NCBI RefSeq assembly: GCF_029227915.1 | Contig: NC_079888.1 | Location: 15,671,001-15,731,000 of the forward strand | Source: Hydractinia symbiolongicarpus | Lineage: Eukaryota > Cnidaria > Hydrozoa > Anthoathecata > Hydractiniidae | Length of the DNA stretch: 60,000 bases | Direction of reading: 5' to 3' | Part shown: one piece after another, positions 19,308-31,546 of the stretch | Layout of the letters: every line of letters starts with the position of its first letter | Numbering within the stretch: position 1 is the first letter of the stretch | Notes under the pieces: generated by a model | Databases searched by the model: none | What the model saw: only the letters and a program-made list of their open reading frames with translations | What the model was told of the DNA's origin: nothing | Position numbers and translations under genes: made by a program

Positions 19308-21724
19308 TCTATATAATAATACGCTTGTGTGTGAGTAACCATGTGAGTCCATGACACGCAAAGTACGGGTCACTTTTCTATGACGTGGCGTTACGCTAAA
19401 TTTTACCAAGTTAAAAAAAACGCGAATCAGGGGGCTACTATTTAAATGTTCAATTCTCTTTTCTAATTACTTCAATAAAGAAAACTATTTTTTCTTTATT
19501 TTATTAAAACTATTTTTTTTAAATGTTCCTATTTGTTTTTTTTTTGTTTAAAAGGCCCCGCTGGTCGGTATAGATAGAATAATTTATTTTACCCCCGGTT
19601 TACCATATGCGCGCCGTATCTCCTGGATACAAGTTGTTTATCAACTGAAAAAAAGAAAATCGAAGCAAAGAAGGTTGTCTCTTTTTCAAATTAATCCTGA
19701 AAAAAGTTATTTCAAACAATGTTTACTCAACATGAGGTTAGATTAAAGCTGATTTGTTTCTTCTATATTTTCCATCTTTTGTTTTGGGACCGAAGTTGTA
19801 TCGCATTCGAATATGAATGTAATTCGAATTTCAAATGTACAAAACAAAACTGTTGTTGTCAAGCGAGAATTGTGGTCAGAAATATTTGTTATAAAGAAGA
19901 AAAACGTACGATGATATAACCTCAAAAAGAGAACTGATTGGAAATATATCAGACATTTTCATACACTTTCAATTTGTTTTCTTTGGGATGAAGCGAAGTT
20001 TAGAAATCGAAGTAAAAAACTGATTGAACTTTTATCCAGACAACGCTAGCTACTACTGAGAAAGCGAAAGAAGAACAGGTGTGTTGTTTAGATTATCTGG
20101 TAGAGAAATGAATATAGGTGAATAACGATATTTAGGCTGTTTACTATTCAAAGCTAAACTTTCCCTTAAATATGAAGTGAAATATGTTTTGTCTTGCACC
20201 TGAACTTAATCTGTTTAGTAAGAATATACTTAGGGTCAGTTAAGAATATCTTAAGAATATGTCCAGCCTCGATTATTTGTTCTAAGTATAAAAAGAATTA
20301 GCTATAGCAACATATATCAAGCTTTATTTTATTGAGGCACTATATACTTTTAGGCCACGAGTATTTTTCAAGAAAGTTAAGAAATTTTTTTTGTAAGAAT
20401 ATACTCTAAACAATGGGTCAGAATATTCTAAGAAAATGTCTAAGCTTGATTGTTTGTTTTAATATAAAAATGTGAGCAAGCTTCATTTTATTAATATAGC
20501 CCTGCTAAAACTATATTAGGAACAATAAGAATAGCATTTGTCAAGAAAGTTAAGAACATTAAGGCTGAAACGTAATAACGCAATTCTTATGAAATACGAG
20601 GTGTATATCCGTATAAGAATTTTATAAACAATAAAAATAATTTTTCCGTTGTTACTGCTTTTAACGCTAAGACGTGGGTATGTCGTTATAGTAAACCTTA
20701 ATGTTAACAAAGTTAAATCAAGGTTTACATATGTTACGTTACCGTTTGAAATATATTCGATTCTTAAATTGAAAACACTGTATTGTTATCATGCACGGCA
20801 CGTTTGCACATTGGGAGGGTTGCTGTATGCAATAGACTAAATAGCTAATTTGGTATGATCGTATGATATTGGTGCCAGACATGTTTTATAGCTAGCATCA
20901 TAAAAAGCCAACCACCTAGCTAGCTAACTAGGAATTTATATATATGTAGCCATGTTCTTAGTAAGAGATTTTAGTATTATTTTGAATTTGTATTTTGTGT
21001 TGCAAAATTGGTGCAAAAATTGACATAAAATGAACTTATATATAGATTGATTGCTGTTGCTTAACATGACTCATTATGACTTATATATATATATTATGAA
21101 AATTTGTGACAGAATACTATATGAGATTTGAAATTTTGTTTACTTTATTGATGGTAAAACAGCATGCAAGTTGCTAAAAGGACTTTATTAATTTTAGGTT
21201 TAAACACCGTTTTTTTGTTGGCATTTTGTCTAAAGTTTGGCGAGGAAGGACCGTATGCAATATATCAAAAAACGTTTTATTGCATTACAATTTATCCTTG
21301 CAAATCCCTTTAACACCTTAGATAAAAATTTCCACTTAGGCAAAATTTATTGTTTATTTTTCACATTTTGTGTCAACCTTTGGCAGGGTTTGCAATAAAC
21401 TGATTTTAACATATACAATGAGAGAGATTTGTGTTTGACATTGATCAGCTTTTTTTGTATATATGTGACGTTTTGAGTGATTTAAAATTTATGGGTGAGA
21501 TGTATGTTGAAATGCTTTTAAAAACTTCTTTGCGAGTAATTTTCGCATTTGTCAGATGGTCAGAGCAGTAATTTAGGTAAATTTAGATTTTAAATGTCAC
21601 ATATATACTGCAGTTGTATGTACGTAAGATGCGTACTGCTGTATTGTTTGTTTTTTAAATGGACATATATCGGCTACATAAATTAAATGAGAATACAGTG
21701 GATTCTTCCACGGGAAACAGCTAG
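19308..21724 (+). mobile_element. Longer non-autonomous Helitron 4 of a related subfamily
   Basis: Begins TCTATATAATAATACGC at 19308, directly after the previous CTAG. The 3' end is the hairpin GTGGATTCTTCCAC at 21699-21712 followed by CTAG 21721-21724. The 2.4-kb AT-rich interior has no helicase ORF. Part of it (about 19,690-20,640) recurs inverted at about 34,900-35,770, and the 5' end (19,308-19,620) recurs inverted at about 31,190-31,546. Confidence 0.7.
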
Positions 21725-21773
21725 AAAACGTTTAGTTCTAACTGGGTACCCCTTACAAAATAATCTAATCGAA

Positions 21774-22690
21774 TATCCCTGCAGTAGGTACAGTGCTTGT
21801 CTCGCGATTCAATTGTGGGAAATACTTGCAGACAGTTCATACAGAAGTGCATCTTTGCATGATTCTTTGATGTCTCGCTGCCCAGGAGCCGTGAGAGATT
21901 TTTGATGGCTATATAATGACTCTTTTTATCGTACGTGAGGAATAGCAGATTAACCTGTTTCTCGTGCCGTTGTGTGTCGATCGACGCAGGATATTGATCG
22001 TCTTTCCAGTCACGTACAGGACGTTCACAGCGATGTCGGGGTTGTTATTTTCAAACTTGGAGATGTCCTTGATGCTTGTGGGAAACTCAATGCCCTGCCA
22101 GTTATACTGCTGCATGTAGGGTCTCAGCTTGGTCACGCATTCTGGATGATCACCGATATCCCCATTATGTAGAGCGGTGATTATGCTCCATTTGAAGCAC
22201 TCCTCGTCCTTGTTCGCGGAGTTAATGATGGCCTTTTTGGTGGCTATCCACTTTGTTGCTTTGATATACGATGAGCCCCTTGTCAGCTTGAGCTTATGGA
22301 ATCCCACGTCGAGATGCATAATTCGACTGATCGTAGAGCCGCTTTTGGGCAGCGCTGGGTTCTCCACATGCGTTCTTTATTGAGGAAACATCGTATCCGG
22401 CAGCCAATCCACGTCGGTACCCTGGAAGACCGGTGTCATGTTGCTGTGGAAGACCTTATCAACTTCGATAAACTCGTTAGTACCTCCACTGGCTTCTTCC
22501 ATAAAATCCAGAGGGCGCACTGCACCTTAGCAGACTCCATGTCTTTAACCTGCTTCTCGACGAGGATTTTCACGTGTGATCGCACCATCCCCAAGTACCC
22601 ATCAACATCCTTCCCGTCTATGCAAGGGATGCGGAAACTTCGGAAGGTCCTATGGTGAGCATGCTTATGTTCCTGAGGGGTAAAGTCTTG
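21774..22690 (-). pseudogene. Second Polinton DNA polymerase B, N-terminal part
   Basis: Minus-strand frames from about 22,690 to 21,774 encode the N-terminal domain: a CALWILWKKP segment, a frameshift near 22,490, VDKVFHSNMTPVFQG, then the ORF at 22367-21909 with NPALPKSG, IMHLDVGFH, EECFKWSI and FENNNPDIAVNVL, and IKNLSRLLGSE leading into the duplicated 81-bp zinc-like segment. Order and words match the long N-terminal region of Polinton polymerases widespread in cnidarians. The continuation of the gene is at 17231-16130, after the Helitron array. Confidence 0.85.
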
Positions 22691-22791
22691 GTTCGGCTAA
22701 TGCTCGTCTTCGTCATGATCCTCCCTTGCCTGTTCTTCAACTGAACCCATCAGGGTCTTCCTTACCCCATGATAAAGAGCAAGTGTGCGAT

Positions 22792-23076
<285 letters not shown>

Positions 23077-23609
23077 TTTTCCTTCTGTACAATTTTGTAA
23101 GCACGTTGACTAAAGCTATATTCAGCAGTACTAATTAATTATCAATGAATTTTAATTTAAAGAGGAATTGCTGAGACTGGATATTTTTGGTGAAAGATAA
23201 TGTATTATAGCTATAAAATCGTGACATGTATGTCACGATTATATATCTTTTTTCAGATTATTATATATCTTTTTTCAGATTATTCCTAACGGCGGAAATC
23301 TTTAAACCGCAGGGCTTCTTGTCTTAGTTTTAATTTGTTGTCAACGTCATGGTCTGTGTTAATAATGATGGTCTTCAAGATGGAGGTCAAATCGAAAAGT
23401 GTTTAAACTTGTTTAGTGGGACAGGCCAAAAGCAATATTGTCATGCAAAACTGTCATATTACAGCTTTTAAATAAAATATCAGCTCTAAGATTGTGTTAT
23501 ATTCCTTTGCGTCCTTGAGAAAAGGAATTAAAAATTAATAAATAAATACAACCAACAACTAATTACAACATCATTGTTATTGAAGATATTATTTCTGTTC
23601 AGTATTCAT
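23077..23609. other. AT-rich gap without gene
   Basis: No coding signal. A 20-23 bp unit containing TATATATCTTTTTTCAG occurs twice in tandem at about 23,239-23,284. Confidence 0.6.
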
Positions 23610-26095
23610 ATTACTGTGGAAAGTTTATCATTTCTTGAACATGATAGTTTAGTAGGCGACGTTTCGGGAGATGCTTCTCCCATCATCGGGCAAAGTAAAA
23701 TGATGTTGCGCATGTATTTATATAATTGCAGAGGATCGAAATTCATAAAAATTAACCAATGAGAAACGAGCTGATAATTACAGTTAATTACGGTAATTAA
23801 CATTTTTCGGACCTGGATGTAGGTAACTACTTCTTCTGTAGGGCTGGTAACCAAATCTCAGGGATTCGATACGAGATGCTGTTTATGTGTTTGTTACGTT
23901 CTACACTGTTGATGGTTTCTTTAATCTTCCTGGCAGTTGTTCTGGATTCTCTGTCAATGATTTTCTTCTCATCCCAATTAAACTGATGATTTCTGCTCCA
24001 GCCGTGGTCCGCAATTTCGTTTTTCTTCACATCTCCGTTTCTCACTGCGCGCATATGTTCTTGTACTCGTTGCTTAAACTTTCTTTTTGTTTCGCCTATA
24101 TACACTGCATCACAATGTTTACACGGGATTTCGCAAACAACATTGCTTTGTTCTTCCAGGTTTATTTTGTCTTTTGGTTTAGACAAAGTGCTTCTTAGGG
24201 TGTCTTTAGAGGTAAGAATGCATTTGATCTTGTGTTGCCTTAAAACTCGACGAAGGATCTCGCTGGTACCTGGTACGAAAGGTAGGAATGCTGATGCGAT
24301 AAATTCCTCTGATGTTTCCTTGTTGTCTCCGTTGCATCTTCTCTTCATTTTATTTTCTACTTGCGTGATGACTTTATGACTGTATCCATTTGCGATTAAT
24401 GCATTTCTTACACGTCGAATTTCTCTTTTTCCTCTCCTGTTTGTCACTGATTACGCTGTTGGCACGATTCAGTAATGAAGATATGACACTTTCTTTGCAA
24501 GATTTCTGATGGGTTGATTCAAAGTTAAGGTACTGGTGAGTGTGTGTTGGTTTACGATACAATGAAACTGAAATGGAACCATTCTTGCGTTTGACCAAAG
24601 TCTCCAGGAAAGCGATACTTCCATCGTGTTCAAGCTCAACAGTGAATTTGATTTGTCGATGTAGGCCGTTGATGTGTTCATGGAACTCTTCTAGATGAGA
24701 TCTTTTGATTATGGCGAATACGTCGTCAACAAATCTTTTCCAAACCTTTGGACGTCTGTCTGATGTGACTAATGCTGTTGTCTCGTGTGCTTGCATGTAT
24801 ATTTCTGCAACTACTGATGATGCAGGACCTCCCATGGCAACCCCGTCTGTTTGAGTGTAGAAGTTCTTATTGAACAGATACCATGTTTTGGTTAGAACAA
24901 GTTCGACCAAACGCAGAAAATCCGGTACTGGAATCTTTGTCTTTTCATCGAATGCAGCATCGTTTTCGATAACCTCTTTAATGATGTTTAAGGTGTCTTT
25001 TATGGGAACATTTGTGTAGAGTGATGTGACATCAAATGATACCATGCATTCGTCGTCTGCTATCTTTATTTCTCTGATGTATTCCGAAAATTTTTTTGAG
25101 TTTTTGCTGTGGTCACTTGCTGAGGATGGAAGCAACAAATTTTAATAGGTTGTATAACGGTGTTCCAGTGCAGGAGACTATTGGTCGAATTGGATTTCCC
25201 CGTTTATGAATTTTTGGTAGTCCGTAAAATCGCGGTGGTGGTCCGTCACAAGGTTTCAGTCGGTAATACTGCTTATCGTCGATGTATTCTTTTCTCTTCA
25301 ACTCCATTAAGATGTTCCTCGCTTCTCGTTTGATGACTTCTGTGGGATCTTTCTTGAGAAGTTGGTAAGGCCCGTTGTTGATGTGTTCGTTGCACTGTTG
25401 ATGTAGTCAAGTGTATTCATGATAACCGTTGTTCTCCCCTTGTCCGCTGGTAGGATTATGATATCTTTGTCCTTCTTTAGATTCTTCAATGACAGTCTTT
25501 CAGATTTTTGCAAATTGTCCTTTGGTGTTTTGCTTTTCTGTAGCGTGAGGCTTACTTTAGCTCTTACTGTGTCTGCCTCTTTCTTTGGTAGATCTTTAAT
25601 TGCCTCTTCCACTTTCGCAACTATTTCTTTCTTTGGAATTGAAGCTGGTGTCATGCAGAAATTCATTCCTTTTGATAGAAGGTTTGTTTCTTCTGTCGTG
25701 AGTTGTCTGTTGGAGAGATTGACAATCCATTTGCTCTTTTCTATACCCGTTTGTGTATCATCATTGAATCTCTCATTGATTTTGTTGAACTTTTTAAGGT
25801 GTCTGTCTTTAACCAATCTCATTTCTTTTTCATACACGCTATCATGAATACTCTTAACCTGTTTATATTGGTCGGTGGAAAGTCTCGATTTGATGGTGTT
25901 GTCAAGATCAAGTATTTGACGATGTAGGGTGTTACATGTTACGTGATTTAGGTGGATTCGTTCTTGCAACAACTGGCGGCTTGCGCGTTGTAAGATTTTC
26001 TTACTTCTTTCAGTCTTTACTCTGCAGGTAAGTCGAAGATCTTTAGGTGTTATTTCGTTGTGAAGACAACGTAGAGAAAACCGAAGATGGTTAGT
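23610..26095 (-). mobile_element. Penelope-like retroelement (RT + GIY-YIG), broken
   Basis: The coding track goes from about 26,090 to 23,827. An N-terminal Arg/Lys-rich helical region has PKDLRL and RERI-like words (ORF 25972-25307), with the linker FYGLPKIHK at about 25,220. RT motif A is SFDVTSLYTNVP (about 25,040), motif B GVAMGGPASS (about 24,830) and catalytic motif C RFVDDVFAI (about 24,720). A GIY-YIG endonuclease follows with VYIGETKRKFKQR (about 24,090). Frameshifts lie near 25,307, 25,130 and 24,430. The 3' UTR has a hammerhead-like motif at 23,646-23,690. Penelope elements reverse-transcribe RNA at endonuclease nicks; this copy is inactive. Confidence 0.92.
23646..23690 (-). ncRNA. 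Hammerhead-ribozyme-like motif, minus copy
   Basis: Read on the minus strand: CCGATGAT, then stem II GGGAGA-AGCA-TCTCCC, then GAAACGTC. This is the order of conserved core, stem II and GAAA of the hammerheads reported in Penelope-like elements. The first core shows CCGATGA in place of CTGATGA, so activity is doubtful. Confidence 0.55.
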
Positions 26096-26935
26096 GTCAT
26101 ATCTTCATTACTGAATCGTGCCAACAGCGTAGTCAGTGACAAACAGGAGAGTAAAATAGAAATTCGACGTGTAAGAAATGCATTTATCGCAAATGGATAC
26201 GGTCATAAAGTCATCACGCAAGTAGAAAATAAAATGAAGAGAAGATGCAACGGGGACAACAAGGAAACATCAGAGGAATTTATCTACCTTTCGTACCAGG
26301 TACCAGCGAGATCCTTCGTCGAGTTTTAAGGCAACACAAGATCAAATGCATTCTTACCTCTAAAGACACCCTAAGAAGCACTTTGTCTAAACCAAAAGAC
26401 AAAATAAACCTGGAAGAACAAAGCAATGTTGTTTACGAAATCCCGTGTAAACATTGTGATGCAGTGTATATAGGCGAAACAAAAAGAAAGTTTAAGCAAC
26501 GAGTACAAGAACATATGCGCGCAGTGAGAAACGGAGATGTGAAGAAAAACGAAATTGCGGACCACAGCTGGAGCAGAAGTCATCAGTTTAATTGGGATGA
26601 GAAGAAAATCATTGACAGAGAATCCAGAACAACTGCCAGGAAGATTAAAGAAACATCAACAGTGTAGAACGTAACAAACACATAAACAGCATCTCGTATC
26701 GAATCCCTGAGATTTGGTTACCAGCCCTACAGAAGAAGTAGTTACCTACATCCAGGTCCGAAAAATGTTAATTACCGTAATTAACTGTAATTATCAGCTC
26801 GTTTCTCATTGGTTAATTTTTATGAATTTCGATCCTCTGCAATTATATAAATACATGCGCAACATCATTTTACTTTGCCCGATGATGGGAGAAGCATCTC
26901 CCGAAACGTCGCCTACTAAAATATGCACGGCGGGT
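26096..26935 (+). mobile_element. 5'-truncated Penelope-like copy, inverted partner
   Basis: The plus-strand sequence from the end of the RT (LLNRANSVVSDKQ) through the GIY-YIG domain (VYIGETKRKFKQR, about 26,463-26,500) and the same 3' UTR with the hammerhead-like motif. It is nearly identical to the minus-strand copy and faces it 5' to 5'. A small deletion before LPFVPGTSEILRR shifts the frame near 26,280. Confidence 0.9.
26877..26925 (+). ncRNA. Hammerhead-ribozyme-like motif, plus copy
   Basis: Same motif as in the minus copy: GATGAT, 6-bp stem II closed by AGCA, then GAAACGTC. It sits at the 3' end of the truncated element. Confidence 0.55.
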
Positions 26936-28228
26936 AAAAACGGTCCAAGAAATGCTTATCAAAAGCGTCCGCGTTTTTCGGCCCGTAGGTTTTTAAAAAC
27001 GGTCGAGGACAGGAAGTATTATATCTTTGGTACATGGTACCATACTTTTATCTGGTATGTGTTTTAAACGCGTCTGATGGTTTTACGAGCGCTAGAATTT
27101 GAAAGCCGAATAAATTTTCTTTCGATCGAATATAAACATGCTTATGTTGAACATCGTGGAATGTCTTTTTAGCTGTCTTGAAATAGTGCCTCTTTCAATT
27201 TTACCCTTCCAGTAACAAACTTTGTTGGGTATAGAATAGTATTAAATGGTATTATTTTTCTATTTGAAGGCATTAAAACGCAAGTTGTAAGACGAATCTT
27301 CAATTCTGTTGTTTTACATTTTTTAATTTTGAAGTTTTTTTGGTAAATAAAAGCAACGGAAGTATGGCCATTTTTTAAATTGTTTCTTTTTTATTATATT
27401 CTGTAAACTAAGGTGTGTTAATGGTCTATCTGGCTATGTCCTATGAGTATAAGTGTATTTTAGGTCTCATATAGCCGACTTCTCAATTTTTCACAATATA
27501 TAGCTACAAAAAACCCATCCATATAAAAAAATTAAAACTTGTCTTTAAAGCTAGCTAGCTAGGTAAATATTTTGTGGATGTGTTGTCACATTGTATAGCT
27601 ATAGCTAGCTATGCTTTATTCCGACTAAATTTTCTCATGTATTAATTTTTTCGCAAGTTTTCATTCATCCACAAGTAGCAAGGAAAAATTTAGGGTTTTT
27701 AGGCAAAATAGATGCGTTAAACCATAGCTAGCTAGAGTTCTGTGTATAGATGAGCAAGTGTTTACAAAGTTCTGTATATGTGCGCGCATTCTTACAGGCA
27801 ATAAAAGAAGGACCACATAAGAAAAACTATTTCCACTAATTTATATATTTAAGGAATAAACGATCTAAAAGGAGCTGGAATTGGAATACTGTTTTTTTTT
27901 TAATTAAGAAAAGAAAAATGTTTTTTCCCTATAAATAACGAACTTGTGTTTATATATATATACGTTTATTCTTATTTCTTTTAAAACATTCCAAGACATA
28001 AAAATTCATTTCTTTGTGTCATTCGCCAAAATAAATTCCGTTAAAATAAACATTTTATTGTATTCGCCAAATTAAATCCTCGCCAAATTTTATAAAATTT
28101 ATCATTCGCAAAATTAAATCCCCACCAAGTATTCCTTTTTGGTCATTCACCATTAAATACTCGCCAAAATTTATCCACCTAAGATAGTAAATAAAAATAT
28201 CCTCTCTTTTTCATCTTCTTTTTCTAAA
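26936..28228. other. AT-rich gap without gene, with MITE-like end
   Basis: No coding signal. Between about 28,017 and 28,185 there are repeated CGCCAAA/AAATTAAATCC words ending in ATTTATCCACCTAAG, resembling the ends of the MITE at 42,600 and 47,290. Confidence 0.4.
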
Positions 28229-28309
28229 ATGACAGATAATAACTTTTCTTTTCTATATATATATATAATATATATATTTATAACTACCTATGATTTTAGA
28301 TCATGTATA

Positions 28310-29163
28310 ATGATGTCAGATTTAATTGATTCATATGCAGAGTTGGACGAAAAAAATATCCTCGTCATCAATTTAATAAAGTTTCACTTCGATACAATTT
28401 TAACATCTCTTAATCGAAAAATTCAAGCAAAACAAACTTTGTATAATCCCTTCAAAGTTGTCATTAATGAACGTGTCCATTCCGAAATATTTTTAGCTGT
28501 TTATAAAGCCATTCGCGACTTCCGCACAGCTTACGGTAGAGAATTGATTGTTAAGAAAGACAAAAGTGGTATCATTAAAGAAATTAGTATTATTTTTCAC
28601 CATCTTGGGTCATTGAAATTCCATTCATCAAACTTGTCTAGCCTTGATATCAATAAAATATTCAAAAAGAAGTTTAAAAGCAATGCCGTCGGTGATATAA
28701 TATGTGACGATGAAATTTGGAACTTTTAAAAGATTTAAAGAAGCAATGTAAACTACTTTTCAAGTCAAGCTGTTGGTATGATGTAAGCGTCTCACCCAGT
28801 TTATGGACTTTATGTAACTGCATACCTTTCCATGCTGAAAGTACTTTGCTGTGCTACGGTTTCGGAATTGGATGTAATAGTATGGAAGGGCGGGAGCGAA
28901 AGCACCAGATGATTGTAAAGTATTCTAACAATACCACTTTCCAATGTCGCTGGCCAAGAATTTTCCGTCACGAGTACATACAATTGTTGCATCTGAGAGA
29001 AAACGGTTACGATAAGTTGCACTATGTTTCAAGAGGATCTGATTACATACCAGAGAGAGATATGTGTTGTGAACATTCGTTGCTGCTTGTTAGAAATAAC
29101 TTGAAATGCCAACTATGTGAGAGTGCTTTCATGAAAAAGGTTTTTTCTGATTTAGAAATTTAG
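28310..29163 (+). pseudogene. Unrecognised protein, two frames, Cys-rich tail
   Basis: Two consecutive ORFs (28310-28729 with ATG 28310 or upstream, and 28717-29163) join through a frameshift near 28,725 into one protein of about 280 residues. The first half is lysine-rich and helical. The second half has PSLWTLCNCIPFHAE, NSMEGRERKHQ and FRHEYIQLLHLREN, and ends with CCEH and CQLC pairs that could form a zinc site. I believe similar proteins recur in cnidarian genomes as dispersed copies, which would suggest a transposon gene, but I could not check this. It has no introns and lies between transposons. Confidence 0.5.
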
Positions 29164-30214
29164 ACACCGTTTTTTGTTTAAAAGTTCAGTATGTTGATAG
29201 TTCGTGTTAGATGTATATTTTCCTTATTTCCTTATTCTGCTATATACTTTTTGTTTGCATAACATTTGCAATGTATATTTGTGAATCAGTGAGATAGTGT
29301 CTTTCGCAAGAGTATGAATATTAATTTTCCTAATTAGAAAGCTCAAAAAAATCAATTTTTTTAATATAAATGTGTGTGAATTAATGTTTTGTCAGAACAT
29401 TTGGTACATAAATGTTTACGACGTAATCATATAGAAAGTATGGTGACTATTACAGCATAAAATTTATAATACTTACATCAAAGAATATGTATTTTATACA
29501 AATATATTTTTTTTTTATGAGCAAAAGAAAACAAATTCTAGATCATCATCATTTTTTTCTGTGAATAGATGTTATAAAACACTAGCTATATGATAGTTTA
29601 TATTTTATTAAAAAAAAGTTTTCATAGTTCATATGTTTTATTTAAACAGAGTTGTTGTGTTATTATTTGCTTCATATTGAGATACAATGTGTCACAAAAG
29701 TAGTTTTTGTTGTTTGACTGTCCTGTGTGTTCTGGCAGCTAGCTAGCTGTGCTGCCTCCATCCCATCTTCTTTTTATTTTTTATTATATGCAATAATGAG
29801 TAACGGTAGCTACGAAAGCCATAAAATAACAATAATTTATCCATTTTTTTACTCGTTATATAACCAAATCAAAACTTTAAACACTTGCAGCAACCTTTCA
29901 GTGTGTTTAGCCAGGTAGCCATTTTTATTTTTCTACAAATCTCTCCATCGCGCTGCTGTTGTACCTGCTATTGTGAAAACCTAGGTTGCAAATGAAGGAG
30001 TGTCGAATTGCGGCTCAAACTCCATGTAACAATCCTTGACAAAATAGCCAGGTCGTTTGAAAAATACGAGTTAAGCATTTTCACACGGGAAATAGTCCGC
30101 CGTGATGATGTTCAAGAAATGATAAACTTTCCACAGTAACCATTGTTATGTTATTGATTTGTGTTTCTAAAGATAATCTTATATCGACTTCTTGCTTTTA
30201 TTAGCTTATCTCAG
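29164..30214. other. AT-rich gap without gene
   Basis: No coding signal or clear terminal repeats. A 33-bp stretch at 30,105-30,137 matches the tail of the Penelope-like element at 23,610-23,645 (opposite strand). Confidence 0.5.
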
Positions 30215-30313
30215 CTTTTTGCGAGGATAACGTGAGATGTGTTCATTATGTTGAAGTGCAGAATGTAAAACGTGTTATCTCGAAAACAGAAGAAGTCGAT
30301 AAACGAGAGACAG
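30215..30313 (+). CDS. MS4A-like gene, upstream exon
   Basis: Follows a pyrimidine-containing acceptor (TTATCTCAG) and ends before GTAAAT. The frame FCEDNVRCVHYVEV to KRET is open and ends with one leftover base, matching the phase needed by the exon at 35879, where the protein continues GVIQTIIG. It would encode the N-terminal region before the first membrane segment. Confidence 0.5.
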
Positions 30314-30892
30314 GTAAATATTTTTTTCTCCTATTCTTTTACTGTGTCTTTTCAAAACTTTAACTCCTTCCTGCTGTGATGGGGGTCACTGATTCTTTTT
30401 CTTTTTTTTTTTGTTCTTGTTTATAATTACACCTGGAAATTTTGCTATTTTTTAATTTTATTGAGCTTAAACTTTTTAAAAAAAAAAAATGAAAAATATG
30501 CAAAATTGCAGCCATGACGACTATTTTTTCGTGTTAATGAACTGGACGAATCTTTTGCTCTTTTATCACAGAAATGCATGTTATTTAATAAGAAAAAAAA
30601 TTAAAGATCAGAATCATTATTAATCTTGGTTGTGACATACGTTTTTTAACCTCAATGAATTATGTAAAGAATGTTTTAAATTACAATCACCACGATAGTG
30701 CAGAAAATATATTGATGTTTGCTAATCTAAAAACTCTCCAAACAGACATGAAAATTCTTTAAAATGTGATTCTCGGAAGGTTTTTCTGCCTAATTTTGGA
30801 TTAGGATCTATACATCTATTTTTTCTTCTCTCGCTGAAAATGTATTTGTTTGTTTTCTTGTCATTTAGTTTTCTAGTTAATTAATTTGCAAG

Positions 30893-30962
30893 CAGAATCC
30901 AATGGCAAAAATACATTCACCACAGTTCAAGTCAAAGAATGTGCTCTTGATCCATTACCTTG
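30893..30962 (+). CDS. Possible alternative exon after 30313
   Basis: Flanked by TTTGCAAG and GTAAGT. Spliced to the 30215-30313 exon it continues in frame (ESNGKNTFTTVQV). Its end phase does not fit the exon at 35879 but fits a short terminal exon at 31178-31202 (stop TGA). It could be an alternative 3' end or a chance exon. Confidence 0.35.
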
Positions 30963-31189
30963 GTAAGTTTTCGTTCAGAAATTACAAAATACAAAACATA
31001 ATTCACAGTATCTCCTCTTTGTAGCCTTCTTTTAAATACCTTTATCAATCTGTTTGTTGATCTGTTTGTTCTTTTCTCTGCATTGCCTGGGCACAAAGTG
31101 TAACGGTCCTTGAAAAAAAACTTATGAGGTTCTCTGCTTATGCTTTATTGACCAATATATGGCTCTGTTTTTTGCAGGAAGAACTTCAG

Positions 31190-31546
31190 GTTGAGGCGGT
31201 GAAAACCTAATATGCGCCGCTTTCCGGGGGTAAATTAACAATCACGGGCGGTGATATGCGTTAATTAATACATCAAAATTCTAAAAATAAACGTTTAAAC
31301 AAAAATTTTAAACATAAAAAATAAAATGAACAAAATGAACAAAAAATGAGTTTTAATGTTTAAGATAATAAAAAAAAGAATCAAATGCTTAAATAGTAAC
31401 CCCCTGTTTTGCGAATTTATAACTTAGTAAATTTTAGCGTAACGCCACGCTTTGCGGAGACAATGCATGAGAAATAAAAAAATGACCTGTGATTTTAGTG
31501 CCTTGAACTCATATAGTCACTTACACAAGCGTATTATAATATAGGA
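31190..31546 (-). mobile_element. Helitron 4-like 5' end, inverted
   Basis: On the minus strand it starts TCCTATATTATAATACGC at 31546 and follows the first 350 bp of Helitron 4 (GTGGCGTTACGCTAAA, GGGGGCTACTATTTAA-like block). No matching 3' terminus is found to its left, so it is a fragment. Confidence 0.55.
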
